Origin: Oscillospiraceae bacterium | GTDB taxonomy: Bacteria; Bacillota; Clostridia; Oscillospirales; Oscillospiraceae | Assembly (NCBI GenBank): GCA_017398685.1 | Contig: JAFQFH010000013.1 | Location: 1 to 62,129, forward strand | Direction of reading: 5' to 3' | DNA length: 62,129 nucleotides | Part shown: piece by piece, positions 42,916-52,387 of the stretch | Position numbering within the stretch: position 1 is the first letter of the stretch | Layout of the letters: each line of letters begins with the position of its first letter | The notes under the pieces: generated by a model | The model's input: only the letters and a program-made list of their open reading frames with translations | The model's database searches: none | What the model was told of the DNA's origin: nothing | Translations under genes and position numbers: made by a program

Positions 42916-45237
42916 ATGTCAGTCAGAAACAAAACATCAGGCCGTGACAGCGGCCCCGGAAGGCAAATGCTCCGCCGCACCCTGTTTATGATGGCAGTGT
43001 GCGGCATTGCTGTATTTTTACTGCTGCTTGCAAGGCTTTACAAACTTCAGATAATAGACCACGAGTATTATGAACAGCTGGCCATTGCCCAGCAGCTCAG
43101 ACAGGCGCCAACCTCCACCGCCCGCGGCACCATATACGACAGGAACATGAACCCTCTGGCGGTCAGCGCCAGTGTGGACAATGTGTATCTCAGCCCTGCT
43201 GAGATCGCCCAGTACGGAGAGGACAAGGAGCTTATTGCCGACGGACTGGCCGGGATACTGGGACTTGACCGGGATGATATACTGGAGAAGGCATCACAGA
43301 CAGGCTCGTGGTATGTTACCGTGGCCCGTAAGGTGGAAAAGGACGTGGCCGATAAGGTGCGCCTTTTCAAAAGCGAGCACGGACTGAGGGGCGTCCGCCT
43401 TGAAACGGACACCAAGCGCTATTATCCCAATTCATCACTGGCCTGCCACCTTATAGGTTTTGTGGGGACGGATAATTACGGCCTTGAAGGCATAGAGGCC
43501 CGGTACGATGAGGCGCTCTCCGGAACTGCCGGAAAAACTGTCCGTGCCACTGATGCCTACGGTACAGATCTTCGCATGTCCGGATTTGAAAATTATCAGC
43601 CGGGAGATGCCGGCTATGACCTTGTCACCACTCTGGACAGCAGCATCCAGTACTATGTGGAAAAGCACCTTAAACAGGCCGTGGCGGATTACGATATCCA
43701 AAACGGTGCCGGTGCCATTGCCATGGATGTGAATACCGGCGCCATACTTGCCATGGCTTCGCTGGACGGCTATGATCTGAATAATTTCCTTGATGTGAGT
43801 GATGAGGTGAAGGAGCTTGCCGCTGCCGCCTCCGACAAGGAGGAAAAGCAGAGAATAATATCCCAGGCCCAGACCCGCCAGTGGCGCAACAAGGCTCTCT
43901 CAGATACCTATGAGCCCGGCTCCACCTTCAAGATAATCACCCTTGCCATGGCGCTTGAAGAAGGGCTTGTGAGCCTTTCTGACGGCTATTACTGCCCCGG
44001 CAATGTAAATGTCCTTGGCCGCAGCAGTCCCATACGCTGCTGGAAGGACGGCGGCCACGGCTCGCAGAATCTCACTGAGGCAGTGCAGCATTCCTGCAAT
44101 GTGGCCTTTGTGAATATAGGTCAGCGGGTAGGAGCGGAAACCTTCTATAAATACTGCGAAGCCTTTGGTTTTCTGGAACTGACGGATGACCCGGATGCAA
44201 ACCTCAGCGCCAGAACGGGCATAGATCTGGCAGGAGAGAGCGGCAGCATATGGTGGAGCGAAAATACATTTTACTCTGAGAAAAATCTTTCACAGCTGGC
44301 TGCGGCCTCATTTGGTCAGACCTTTACCATAACGCCGCTGCAGCTTATAAGCGCTGTCAGTGCCTGCGTAAACGGCGGTAAGCTTATGAAGCCCTATGTG
44401 GTGGAAAAGCTGCTTTCTTCTGACGGCGAAATAAACTATGAGCGTGAGCCTGAATGTGTGCGTCAGGTAATAAGTGAGGAAACCAGTTCCACAGTCAGGA
44501 CCATTCTTGAAAGAGTTGTGGGCGATATGGATGAGGGTACCGGCAGAAACGCCGCCATAAAGGGCTACAAGCTGGGCGGCAAGACCGGAACCAGCGAAAA
44601 GGTAAGTCTGGAGGCTGCCACAGGCCAGAAGGAGTACATAGTCTCATTCATAGGCTTCGCTCCCGCCGATGACCCTGAAATAGCCCTGCTTATCTTTCTG
44701 GATACACCGTCCCACGAGTCGGGCATCTATATAAGCGGCGGCCAGATGGCGGCACCGGTTGTGGGCCGCATGATGGCGGATATACTGCCCTATATGGGCA
44801 TAGAGCCGGATAAGGAAGAGGGGCTTGGAGATGTGACCATGCCCATGCTTCTGGATAAGAGCCTTGAGGCTGCGGCAAGTACCTTGAAGGACGCGCAGCT
44901 CAGATACAGGACGATAGGCTCCGGCAGCACTGTCACAGACCAGCTGCCCGCAGCGGGCGTCACTCTCGCCGCCGATACTGAGGTCATAATTTACCTTGAT
45001 GCCCAGCCCTCTCAGGATAAGGAGAGCGTGCCGGATGTGAGCGGAATGAGCTACGACCAGGCCAGAGACACCCTTTCCTATTATGGAATATATATAAAAA
45101 CCACAAGTCCTGTCACGGATGCAGGGCGTCAGTCGGTCATATCCCAGAGCGTCAGCCCCGGCACATATGTCAGCCATGGCAGCGTTGTGGAGGTGGCACT
45201 GTACGACGATGATGAGGCCATGCTGGGCAGATATTGA
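42916..45237 (+). CDS. ftsI: class B penicillin-binding protein (FtsI/PBP2B) with two PASTA domains
   Basis: 773 residues. A short basic N-terminus and one membrane helix, then the PBP dimerisation domain, then the transpeptidase: SxxK as Ser336-Lys339 in YEPGSTFK, SxN as Ser393-Asn395 in SCNVAF, KTG as Lys556 in GGKTGTSEK. Two PASTA repeats follow (VTMPMLLDKSLEAAASTL and VPDVSGMSYDQARDTL). It crosslinks septal peptidoglycan. SpoVD usually has one PASTA domain, so two plus the dcw position favour the division enzyme. Start ATG 42916 has GGGAG 6 bases upstream; the frame runs upstream to a poorer TTG. Confidence 0.93.
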   Translation: MSVRNKTSGRDSGPGRQMLRRTLFMMAVCGIAVFLLLLARLYKLQIIDHEYYEQLAIAQQLRQAPTSTARGTIYDRNMNPLAVSASVDNVYLSPAEIAQYGEDKELIADGLAGILGLDRDDILEKASQTGSWYVTVARKVEKDVADKVRLFKSEHGLRGVRLETDTKRYYPNSSLACHLIGFVGTDNYGLEGIEARYDEALSGTAGKTVRATDAYGTDLRMSGFENYQPGDAGYDLVTTLDSSIQYYVEKHLKQAVADYDIQNGAGAIAMDVNTGAILAMASLDGYDLNNFLDVSDEVKELAAAASDKEEKQRIISQAQTRQWRNKALSDTYEPGSTFKIITLAMALEEGLVSLSDGYYCPGNVNVLGRSSPIRCWKDGGHGSQNLTEAVQHSCNVAFVNIGQRVGAETFYKYCEAFGFLELTDDPDANLSARTGIDLAGESGSIWWSENTFYSEKNLSQLAAASFGQTFTITPLQLISAVSACVNGGKLMKPYVVEKLLSSDGEINYEREPECVRQVISEETSSTVRTILERVVGDMDEGTGRNAAIKGYKLGGKTGTSEKVSLEAATGQKEYIVSFIGFAPADDPEIALLIFLDTPSHESGIYISGGQMAAPVVGRMMADILPYMGIEPDKEEGLGDVTMPMLLDKSLEAAASTLKDAQLRYRTIGSGSTVTDQLPAAGVTLAADTEVIIYLDAQPSQDKESVPDVSGMSYDQARDTLSYYGIYIKTTSPVTDAGRQSVISQSVSPGTYVSHGSVVEVALYDDDEAMLGRY

Positions 45238-45249
45238 AGGAGAACGATA

Positions 45250-46710
45250 ATGAAGCTTGAAAAATTGGTAGAACAGCTTGAACTTTTGTCTGTAAACGCT
45301 GAGCTTGAAAGCGAGATAAGCGGCATATGCTATGACTCCCGCCTTTGCCGGGAGGGAGATCTTTTCGTGGCTATAAAGGGTCTTGCCACAGACGGCCATA
45401 AGTATATCCCCATGGCGCTTTCCAAGGGAGCTGCGGCAGTTTTGTGTGAGGAAGTGCCGACGGTGGATATTCCATATATTCAGGTGAAGGACAGCCGTCT
45501 TGCCCTTGCCCTTGCAAGCCGGGAGTTTTTCGGCAACCCCGCCTCAAAGATGACTATGATAGGCATAACCGGCACCAGCGGCAAAACCACATCCAGCTAT
45601 CTTGTAAAGCATCTTCTGGAGACAAAGCTTGATGCCAAGGTTGGGCTTGTGGGTACAAACGGCAATATGATCGGGGAAAAGAGCATCCACACCGAATATA
45701 CAACCCCCGAAAGCCGGGAGCTGCATGAGCTTTTTGCCCAGATGCTTGAAGAGGGCTGCACCCATGTGGTAATGGAAGTCTCCTCCCACTCTCTCGCCAT
45801 GGAGCGTGTAGCCGGTATCCGCTATCAGGTGGCGGAGTTTACCAATCTCTCTCAGGACCATCTGGATCTTCACGGGACTATGGAAGAGTACGCGCTGGAG
45901 AAAAGAAAGCTTTTCTACCAGTGTGACAAGGCCTGCGTAAACTCCGATGACAAATGGGCAGAGCTTATCTGCGGCGATACCCCCTGTGAAAAGCTCAGCT
46001 TCTCCGCCCAAAGCGACGCTGCCGACCTTACCGCCAAGGATATCCGCATGGCGGCGGAGGGCGTGCGCTTTGCCGCTGTACACGGCGATGAACTGGCCAT
46101 ATCCAGACTTGCCATTCCCGGCTCCTTCTCCGTTTATAACGCCCTTGGCGTTATCGCCGTGGGCCTTGCTCTGGGAATAAGCCTTGCCGACTGCTGCGAC
46201 GCACTTTCAACTGCAAAGGGCGTAAAGGGCAGGGTGGAGAGCGTTCCAACAGACGGGGACTATTCCATACTCATAGACTATTCCCATAAGCCCGACGCTC
46301 TTGAAAAGGTGCTCAGGAGCCTGCGCCCGGTGACGAAGGGGCGGCTGGTGGTCCTTTTCGGCTGCGGCGGTGACAGGGACAGGGCAAAGCGCCCCATCAT
46401 GGGGGCTATTGCTGCGGACAATGCGGATTTTGTCATTGTCACCAGTGATAATCCCCGTACCGAGGAGCCCATGGCCATAATTGATGAGATAGTCGTGGGG
46501 CTTAAAAACAAGCATACCCCAAGGAAAGTTATCTGTGACAGAATTGAGGCCATACATTGGGCTATTGACAATGCACTCCCCGGTGATGTAATATTACTTG
46601 CCGGAAAAGGGCACGAAGACTATCAGATCGTGGGGCATACAAAGCACCACATGGATGAGCGCGAGATCGTGGCCCAGTGGCTTGAGAAAAGAAAAGGCGC
46701 GGCGGACTGA
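45250..46710 (+). CDS. murE: UDP-MurNAc-tripeptide synthetase (meso-DAP adding)
   Basis: 486 residues. ATP site GTSGKTTSSYLVK, central motif ATEY-type TEYTTPESRELH, and the DAP-specific DNPRTEEP loop near residue 400, which points to meso-diaminopimelate rather than lysine as third residue. LLAGKGHEDYQ at the C-terminus is typical. GAAGGAGAA precedes the ATG. Confidence 0.96.
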   Translation: MKLEKLVEQLELLSVNAELESEISGICYDSRLCREGDLFVAIKGLATDGHKYIPMALSKGAAAVLCEEVPTVDIPYIQVKDSRLALALASREFFGNPASKMTMIGITGTSGKTTSSYLVKHLLETKLDAKVGLVGTNGNMIGEKSIHTEYTTPESRELHELFAQMLEEGCTHVVMEVSSHSLAMERVAGIRYQVAEFTNLSQDHLDLHGTMEEYALEKRKLFYQCDKACVNSDDKWAELICGDTPCEKLSFSAQSDAADLTAKDIRMAAEGVRFAAVHGDELAISRLAIPGSFSVYNALGVIAVGLALGISLADCCDALSTAKGVKGRVESVPTDGDYSILIDYSHKPDALEKVLRSLRPVTKGRLVVLFGCGGDRDRAKRPIMGAIAADNADFVIVTSDNPRTEEPMAIIDEIVVGLKNKHTPRKVICDRIEAIHWAIDNALPGDVILLAGKGHEDYQIVGHTKHHMDEREIVAQWLEKRKGAAD

Positions 46711-46731
46711 GCCGTGACCGGTCTGGAGTAT

Positions 46732-47748
46732 ATGATGACAGTTAAACTGATTAGTGCCTTTGTGCTGGCCTTTTTGTTCAGCACAGCCTTCGGAAAGTAT
46801 TATATCCCCTGGCTGCGCAAGCAGAAAGCCGGGCAGGAGATAAAGTCAAACGGCCCCACATGGCATATGTCCAAAAGCGGCACACCCACCATGGGCGGCG
46901 TGATGTTCATTGTTGCCATCGGCTTTGTACTGCTGACGGTGGGCTTTGAAGGAATGCTCAAGGGAAATTATGTGCATATATTTGTGTATCTTTTTGCCCT
47001 TGTCTTCGGCGCTATCGGTTTTCTTGATGACTGGGAAAAGCTCAAGAAGAAGCAGAATCTGGGCCTTACCGCCAAGATGAAGTTCCTTTTGCAGCTGGCA
47101 GCGGCTCTGGTGTTTGTGCTTTTGATGCGCCAGATAGGCTATCTCAGCCCCAATCTCTACATTCCTTTTGTAAATAAGGTCATATCCATGCCTGAGTGGC
47201 TTTATTTCGTGTTTGCTGCCTTTGTGATCGTGGGCACAGTCAACGCTGTCAACATTACCGACGGGGTGGACGGTCTGGCCTCCGGTACATCCATCCCTGT
47301 TGCCCTCTTTTTTGTGGCTGTCACATATCTTTGGGGCAGCGAGTATCTGGAACTGGGTATCTTTGCCTCGGCTCTTGTAGGCGGACTTATGGGCTTTCTG
47401 GTGTACAATTTCAACCCCGCTCAGGTCTTTATGGGCGATACCGGCTCTCTTTTCCTTGGCGGTGCGGTGGCAGCTCTGGCCTTCGCCTATGACATGCCCC
47501 TCATTCTCATCACCCTCGGCGTGATGTACATTATCGAAACCCTTTCCGACATCATACAGGTCGGTTACTTCAAGCTTTCCCACGGAAAGCGCGTGTTCAG
47601 AATGGCACCTTTCCATCACCATCTTGAAATGGGCGGATGGACAGGTAAAAAGTGGAAAGAGAAAGAACTTTTTGTTCTTTTTACAGGCATATCTCTGGTC
47701 TTTGCCATCATATCATTTATTGGGGTGTTCCATCGTTACGTGCCCTGA
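46732..47748 (+). CDS. mraY: phospho-MurNAc-pentapeptide transferase
   Basis: 338 residues from ATG 46732 (GGAG close upstream; GTG 46714 is also open). Ten helices. Motifs: SGTPTMGGVMF, FLDDWEKLKKKQNLGLTAK, NAVNITDGVDGLA, FMGDTGSLFLGG and APFHHHLEMGGWTG. It makes lipid I at the membrane. It follows murE directly; murF is not between them. Confidence 0.96.
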   Translation: MMTVKLISAFVLAFLFSTAFGKYYIPWLRKQKAGQEIKSNGPTWHMSKSGTPTMGGVMFIVAIGFVLLTVGFEGMLKGNYVHIFVYLFALVFGAIGFLDDWEKLKKKQNLGLTAKMKFLLQLAAALVFVLLMRQIGYLSPNLYIPFVNKVISMPEWLYFVFAAFVIVGTVNAVNITDGVDGLASGTSIPVALFFVAVTYLWGSEYLELGIFASALVGGLMGFLVYNFNPAQVFMGDTGSLFLGGAVAALAFAYDMPLILITLGVMYIIETLSDIIQVGYFKLSHGKRVFRMAPFHHHLEMGGWTGKKWKEKELFVLFTGISLVFAIISFIGVFHRYVP

Positions 47749-47781
47749 ATATGATGACGTGAAAGTCGGGGAGGTGGGAAG

Positions 47782-48939
47782 ATGCGTTATGAAAGCGCCC
47801 GCCTCGCCGACTTTTCCTATGCGGAGAAAAAGCGGGGCCGCAGGAATTGTGACACATCTTTTTTTGTTCTTGTGCTGCTTTTACTGGTGATGGGGCTGGT
47901 TATGGTGCTCTCATCCAGCTATGCCAGAGCCTACTACGATCCGGGCAATGTTACAGGGGGCAACGCCCTTTATTACTTTGTCCGCCAGCTTTTGTTTGCT
48001 GTTTTGGGCGTAGCCGCCATGCTCATTGCCTCCCGTGTGCCTATGAGTGTATACAGGCGGTTTTCCATGCACTTTCTTGTGATAGTAATTATCATGCTCG
48101 CCCTTGTGCCTTTTATCGGCGTCAAGGCCAACGGCGCAAGGCGCTGGCTGGGTGTGGGCGGGCTTACGGTGCAGCCCTCGGAGCTTGCAAAGCTTGGGGT
48201 GATTTTGTCCTTTTCATATCTTATCTGCAAAATTAGGACTGGTATGAAGACTGTAAGGTATGGTATAATGCCCTTTGCGGGTATTCTCGTGCTGATAGTT
48301 GCGCTTCTCGTGCTGGAGCCGCATTTTTCCGCATCCGTGATCATCGTGGCCATCGGCGGGGTAATGCTTTTTTTGGGCGGTGTGAGGCTTGTGTGGTTTG
48401 TGTCCGCCTTTGGTCTGGCCGGCGGTGCTATCGCCGTGGTGCTCACATTCTTTCCCTATGCCTCCAGCCGTATAAATACCTGGCGCGACCCTTTTTCAAG
48501 CCCCTCGGATGAGGGCTATCAGATAGTCCAGTCCCTATACTCCATTGGTTCAGGCGGACTCAGCGGTCTGGGCCTTGGCGGCAGCCGACAGAAGTATCTC
48601 TATCTTCCGGAGGAGCATAATGATTTTATCTTCTCCGTTGTCTGTGAGGAGATGGGCTTTATCGGAGCGGCCTTGATACTGGTGCTTTTTTCCCTGCTTA
48701 TTCTCAGGGGCTACTGGATAGCCCTGCACTGTAAGGACAGATATTCCTTCCTTGTCTGCGCAGGCCTTATCTCGCTTCTGGCCATACAGACCTTCCTTAA
48801 CGTGGCGGTAGTCACAAATCTTATACCCTGTACGGGCATATCCCTGCCATTTTTCAGCTACGGCGGTACGGCGCTTCTCATTGAGCTTTTTGAGATGGGT
48901 ATTATCCTCAGCGCCTCCCGGGAGCTTACAAATCATTGA
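47782..48939 (+). CDS. ftsW: FtsW-type peptidoglycan glycosyltransferase (SEDS)
   Basis: 385 residues, about ten helices. Motifs: VMVLSSSYARAYYD, NGARRWLGVGGLTVQPSELAK-type region (quoted in parts: NGARRWLG, VQPSELAKL), EEHNDFIFSVVCEEMG and CTGISLPFFSYGGTALL. It polymerises lipid II at the septum with its PBP2 partner, encoded upstream. Located between mraY and murG where murD would often stand. Confidence 0.93.
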   Translation: MRYESARLADFSYAEKKRGRRNCDTSFFVLVLLLLVMGLVMVLSSSYARAYYDPGNVTGGNALYYFVRQLLFAVLGVAAMLIASRVPMSVYRRFSMHFLVIVIIMLALVPFIGVKANGARRWLGVGGLTVQPSELAKLGVILSFSYLICKIRTGMKTVRYGIMPFAGILVLIVALLVLEPHFSASVIIVAIGGVMLFLGGVRLVWFVSAFGLAGGAIAVVLTFFPYASSRINTWRDPFSSPSDEGYQIVQSLYSIGSGGLSGLGLGGSRQKYLYLPEEHNDFIFSVVCEEMGFIGAALILVLFSLLILRGYWIALHCKDRYSFLVCAGLISLLAIQTFLNVAVVTNLIPCTGISLPFFSYGGTALLIELFEMGIILSASRELTNH

Positions 48940-48956
48940 ACGAAAGGACATAAGCC

Positions 48957-50084
48957 ATGAAATTCATCTTCACCTGCGGCGGAACTGCCGGACATATAAA
49001 TCCAGCCCTTGCCGTGGCCGGCAGGCTTCGTCAGCTCATGCCGGACAGTGAGTTTCTCTTTATCGGCGCCGAGGGCAAGATGGAGATGGAGCTTGTCCCC
49101 CGCGAGGGCTATGAAATACGCGGCCTGAAAATAACCAATATAAGCCGCGGTCATAACCTTGAGGCTATAAAACACAATCTGGAGACGCTTAAGAATGTAG
49201 CCCTCTCCCATCACGATGCCAAAGTTATAATAAAGGACTTCAAGCCCGACGCGGTCATTGGTACCGGCGGCTATGTCTGCTATCCTGTGCTCACTGCGGC
49301 TCATGAAATGCATATACCCACTGCCGTACATGAAAGTAACGCCATGCCCGGCCTCACCACCAAGATGCTGGCCGACAAGGTGGATAAGATAATGGTGGGC
49401 TTTGAGGAAAGCTGCAAGCACTATCACCACCCCGAAAGGGTGGTTGTCACCGGCACCCCCGTCCGGGGCGAGTTCTGCCAGTTTACAAAGAGCGAAGCCA
49501 AGGCAAAGTTGGGTATCCCGGAGGATATGCCGCTTGTGGTTTCCGTTTGGGGTTCTCTGGGCTCAAAGCACATGAACGGCATCATAGGTGATATGATACC
49601 GCTTATTGACGAAAGCTCCGGCTTCAGACTGATCCATTCCATCGGAAATATGTATTACGACTCATTCATGCAGAAGCTGAATGAGCGCTGCCCCTGCTAT
49701 GAGGCCCGTGGCGTGGATGTACGCCGCTATATCTATGATATGCCCTGTGTTATGGCAGCGGCGGACCTTATACTCTGCCGCGCCGGTGCCTCCACACTCT
49801 CAGAGCTGAGCTTCATGGGCAAGCCCGTCATCATCGTACCCTCTCCCAATGTTACCGACAACCATCAGGAGAAAAATGCCCGTGTCCTTGAAAGGGCAGG
49901 GGGCGCTGTTGTAAAGCTTGAGGGCGAGTTTGACGCAAAGTCCCTCTGTGATGAGGTCTGCGCCCTTCTCAGGGACAAAGCCGGAATGGAGGAAATGTCA
50001 AAGCGCATGAAGGAGCTTGCCGTTCCGGACGCTGTGGACAGAATTGCCTCCATAGTCCTTGATCTTGTTGGCAAGAAAAATTAA
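48957..50084 (+). CDS. murG: UDP-GlcNAc:lipid I N-acetylglucosaminyltransferase MurG
   Basis: 375 residues, GT28. TCGGTAGHINPALAVAGRL at the start, VIGTGGYVCYPVL, HESNAMPGLTT, and the C-terminal donor site CRAGASTLSELSFMGKPVI. It forms lipid II on the inner membrane face. AAAGGACA precedes the start. Confidence 0.97.
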   Translation: MKFIFTCGGTAGHINPALAVAGRLRQLMPDSEFLFIGAEGKMEMELVPREGYEIRGLKITNISRGHNLEAIKHNLETLKNVALSHHDAKVIIKDFKPDAVIGTGGYVCYPVLTAAHEMHIPTAVHESNAMPGLTTKMLADKVDKIMVGFEESCKHYHHPERVVVTGTPVRGEFCQFTKSEAKAKLGIPEDMPLVVSVWGSLGSKHMNGIIGDMIPLIDESSGFRLIHSIGNMYYDSFMQKLNERCPCYEARGVDVRRYIYDMPCVMAAADLILCRAGASTLSELSFMGKPVIIVPSPNVTDNHQEKNARVLERAGGAVVKLEGEFDAKSLCDEVCALLRDKAGMEEMSKRMKELAVPDAVDRIASIVLDLVGKKN

Positions 50085-50143
50085 ACACAAAGCTTCCCCC
50101 CGCTGCATATTATGGCATGATTTGAATGCACGGGGGGATCTTT

Positions 50144-51397
50144 ATGGACATATGGCATATAAGGGGAGGAAGACGGCTTGAGGGCGCGTGCTTTGTGCAG
50201 GGCTCTAAAAACGCATCCTTGCCGATAATCGCGGCATCCGTGATCTGCCCGGCGCGCACGGAGCTTATGAATGTACCGCAGCTTAAGGATGTGGACGCTG
50301 CATTGCGGATACTCCGGCATCTGGGCTGCGTGGCGGAGCAGCGCAAAAATGATGTTTATATAGACTCTACATATTTCTCCTGCTCTGCAATTCCACATAG
50401 CCTTATGGAGGAAATGCGCTCCTCGGTTATTTTCATGGGCGCACTTCTGGCCCGCTGCGGCGAGGCAAGGCTGAGCCTGCCCGGCGGATGTCAGCTGGGG
50501 AAACGGCCCATTGACCTGCATCTTTCCGCTCTTCGCCAGATGGGTGCGGAAATTGAGGAAGATGGGCAGGAGATATACTGTAAGGCCAGAAAGCTCCACG
50601 GTGCGGAGATAAGCCTGCCCTTTGCCAGCGTAGGCGCAACGGAGAATATCATGCTTGCCGCGTGTACAGCCAAGGGAAAAACCCTTATCCACGGCGCGGC
50701 CCGTGAGCCGGAAATAGTTGCATTGCAGGACTTTCTGTGCTCACTTGGTGCGGATGTGACCGGCGCGGGAACAGATACCGTGGTGATAGACGGCATGAGG
50801 CCCCAAAAACACGCCGTATGCCGCATCATACCCGACCGGATAGTCGCCTCCACCATAGCCTGCGCAGCCGCTGCCTGCGGCGGAAAAGTTGAGCTTCGCG
50901 GCGTTATCCCGGAACATTTTTCTACCGTTCTCTACTTCCTAAATAAATCCGGCTGTGATATAATGAGCAAAAACCGCACAGTCAGCATATCCTCCCAGGG
51001 CAGACTGAAAGCCCCGGGGCATATCTCCACTCAGCCTTATCCCGGCTTTCCCACCGATGCCCAGCCCGTTTTGATGGCAGCGCTTCTCAAGGCGGAAGGC
51101 TGCACCCGCATAACGGAGAACATCTTTGAAAACCGTTACAGGCAGGCCTCCGAGCTTCGCCGTCTGGGTGCGGATATCGTCATAGAAGGCAGGGAGGCGG
51201 AGATTTGGGGTGTGGAGTGTCTTCGCGGCACGAGCCTGAACGCAACCGACCTTCGGGGCGGCGCTGCAATGCTCATTGCGGGCCTTGCCGCCGACGGGGA
51301 AACCGTGGTCTTTGACGATGGGCATATAGGCCGGGGCTATGAGCGCTTTGATGTGCGCCTTCGGGCCATCGGGGCTGACATTTTCCTTGAGTACTGA
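50144..51397 (+). CDS. murA: UDP-GlcNAc 1-carboxyvinyltransferase
   Basis: 417 residues from ATG 50144, placed by GGGGGG 6 bases upstream; an in-frame ATG at 50126 has no site. Lys22-Asn23 in QGSKNASLP and the catalytic Cys116 in PGGCQLGKRPIDLH are intact, so fosfomycin sensitivity would be expected. It starts the UDP-MurNAc pathway with PEP. Its place between murG and divIB is seen in several clostridial dcw clusters. Sequence is somewhat diverged from canonical MurA (for example the C-terminal GYERFDVRLRAIGADI), so a second murA elsewhere is possible. Confidence 0.92.
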   Translation: MDIWHIRGGRRLEGACFVQGSKNASLPIIAASVICPARTELMNVPQLKDVDAALRILRHLGCVAEQRKNDVYIDSTYFSCSAIPHSLMEEMRSSVIFMGALLARCGEARLSLPGGCQLGKRPIDLHLSALRQMGAEIEEDGQEIYCKARKLHGAEISLPFASVGATENIMLAACTAKGKTLIHGAAREPEIVALQDFLCSLGADVTGAGTDTVVIDGMRPQKHAVCRIIPDRIVASTIACAAAACGGKVELRGVIPEHFSTVLYFLNKSGCDIMSKNRTVSISSQGRLKAPGHISTQPYPGFPTDAQPVLMAALLKAEGCTRITENIFENRYRQASELRRLGADIVIEGREAEIWGVECLRGTSLNATDLRGGAAMLIAGLAADGETVVFDDGHIGRGYERFDVRLRAIGADIFLEY

Positions 51398-51440
51398 AAA
51401 ATTTATCCATTTCGCAAGATAAAAAGGGGAGTAAATATAA

Positions 51441-52232
51441 ATGGCCAATACCCACTTTGACCAGCCGCCTTCAAACAGGCACAGCGAGCATTTCCAGCTG
51501 CCCCGCCGCAGGCGTCGTTTTGCCAGCGTCAGTGCGCCGCTGATGTTTGTTGTGGTCATAGTCTCCATAATTTTTGTAATGAGTGTTTTCTTCCGCGTGG
51601 CAGATATACAGGTTGTCGGCAATACCCACTACACCGACGAGGAGATCATCCGCGCCATCGACATAGAAGAGGGCGACAACCTGTTTTTCTTCGACCGTTT
51701 TGCGGCAATCAGCCGTGTTTTTGCAAAGCTTCCCTACATAGAAGAAGTCTCCGTTGAAAGGCATCTGCCCGACAGTGTTACCATTGAGGTCACGGAGAGC
51801 AAGGCTCTGGCCTATCTTGTGCTGGGCGATGAATACTGGACATTGGATCATAACTGCAAGGTTCTGGGCAAGGCAGTGGAGGAGGAGCTTGTGGCCCTCA
51901 TCCCGGTGGAGGGCATAAAGCCCGGTACACTTCTTATAGGCGAACCCATGCAGACTGAGGACGGCAATACCGAGCTTGTGGACTATCTCAGGGAGATACT
52001 TTTTCAGGTGCAGGAGCGGGGCATATACATGAATGTCACCATGATAGACTTTGCAGACCCTGACAATGTATTTTTCTACTATGGGGACAGGTTTACCGTG
52101 CGCCTTGGCAGAAACTCAAACACCGAGTATAAATTTGGAATGTTTGTGTCGGTTCTGGAAAAACTTACAGCAGGGGACGTGGGCTATCTTGATCTTTCCG
52201 ATGGAAGCAGTGCCCATTTCATGTCAGAATAA
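51441..52232 (+). CDS. divIB: cell division protein FtsQ/DivIB
   Basis: 263 residues: a basic cytoplasmic tail (PRRRRRFA), one membrane helix at residues ~30-50, the POTRA domain (FRVADIQVVGNTHYTDEEII, DNLFFFD, LPYIEEVSVERHLPDS) and the beta domain that ends in YLDLSDGSSAHF. It sits in the septal FtsQLB complex. Spacing and position are normal. Confidence 0.92.
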   Translation: MANTHFDQPPSNRHSEHFQLPRRRRRFASVSAPLMFVVVIVSIIFVMSVFFRVADIQVVGNTHYTDEEIIRAIDIEEGDNLFFFDRFAAISRVFAKLPYIEEVSVERHLPDSVTIEVTESKALAYLVLGDEYWTLDHNCKVLGKAVEEELVALIPVEGIKPGTLLIGEPMQTEDGNTELVDYLREILFQVQERGIYMNVTMIDFADPDNVFFYYGDRFTVRLGRNSNTEYKFGMFVSVLEKLTAGDVGYLDLSDGSSAHFMSE

Positions 52233-52241
52233 CGCCATTAC

Positions 52242-52310
52242 AATTTGTTAACAACAAATTTCCGAAAAATAAAAATAGCTATTGACCTGAAAAGAAAAAT
52301 GTAATAATAT
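52242..52310 (+). promoter_or_regulatory. hairpin and promoter upstream of ftsZ
   Basis: AATTTGTT / AACAAATT palindrome (52242-52260), then TTGACC (52282-52287), 17-bp spacer, TAATAT (52305-52310). ftsZ probably has its own transcript with a leader of about 70 bases. Confidence 0.6.
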
Positions 52311-52387
52311 ATATAAGTCAAAATATAGAAAATTACCTTAAACTTTTTCACATTAAGTGATGAAATATCTCACAGGGAGGCACAAGC

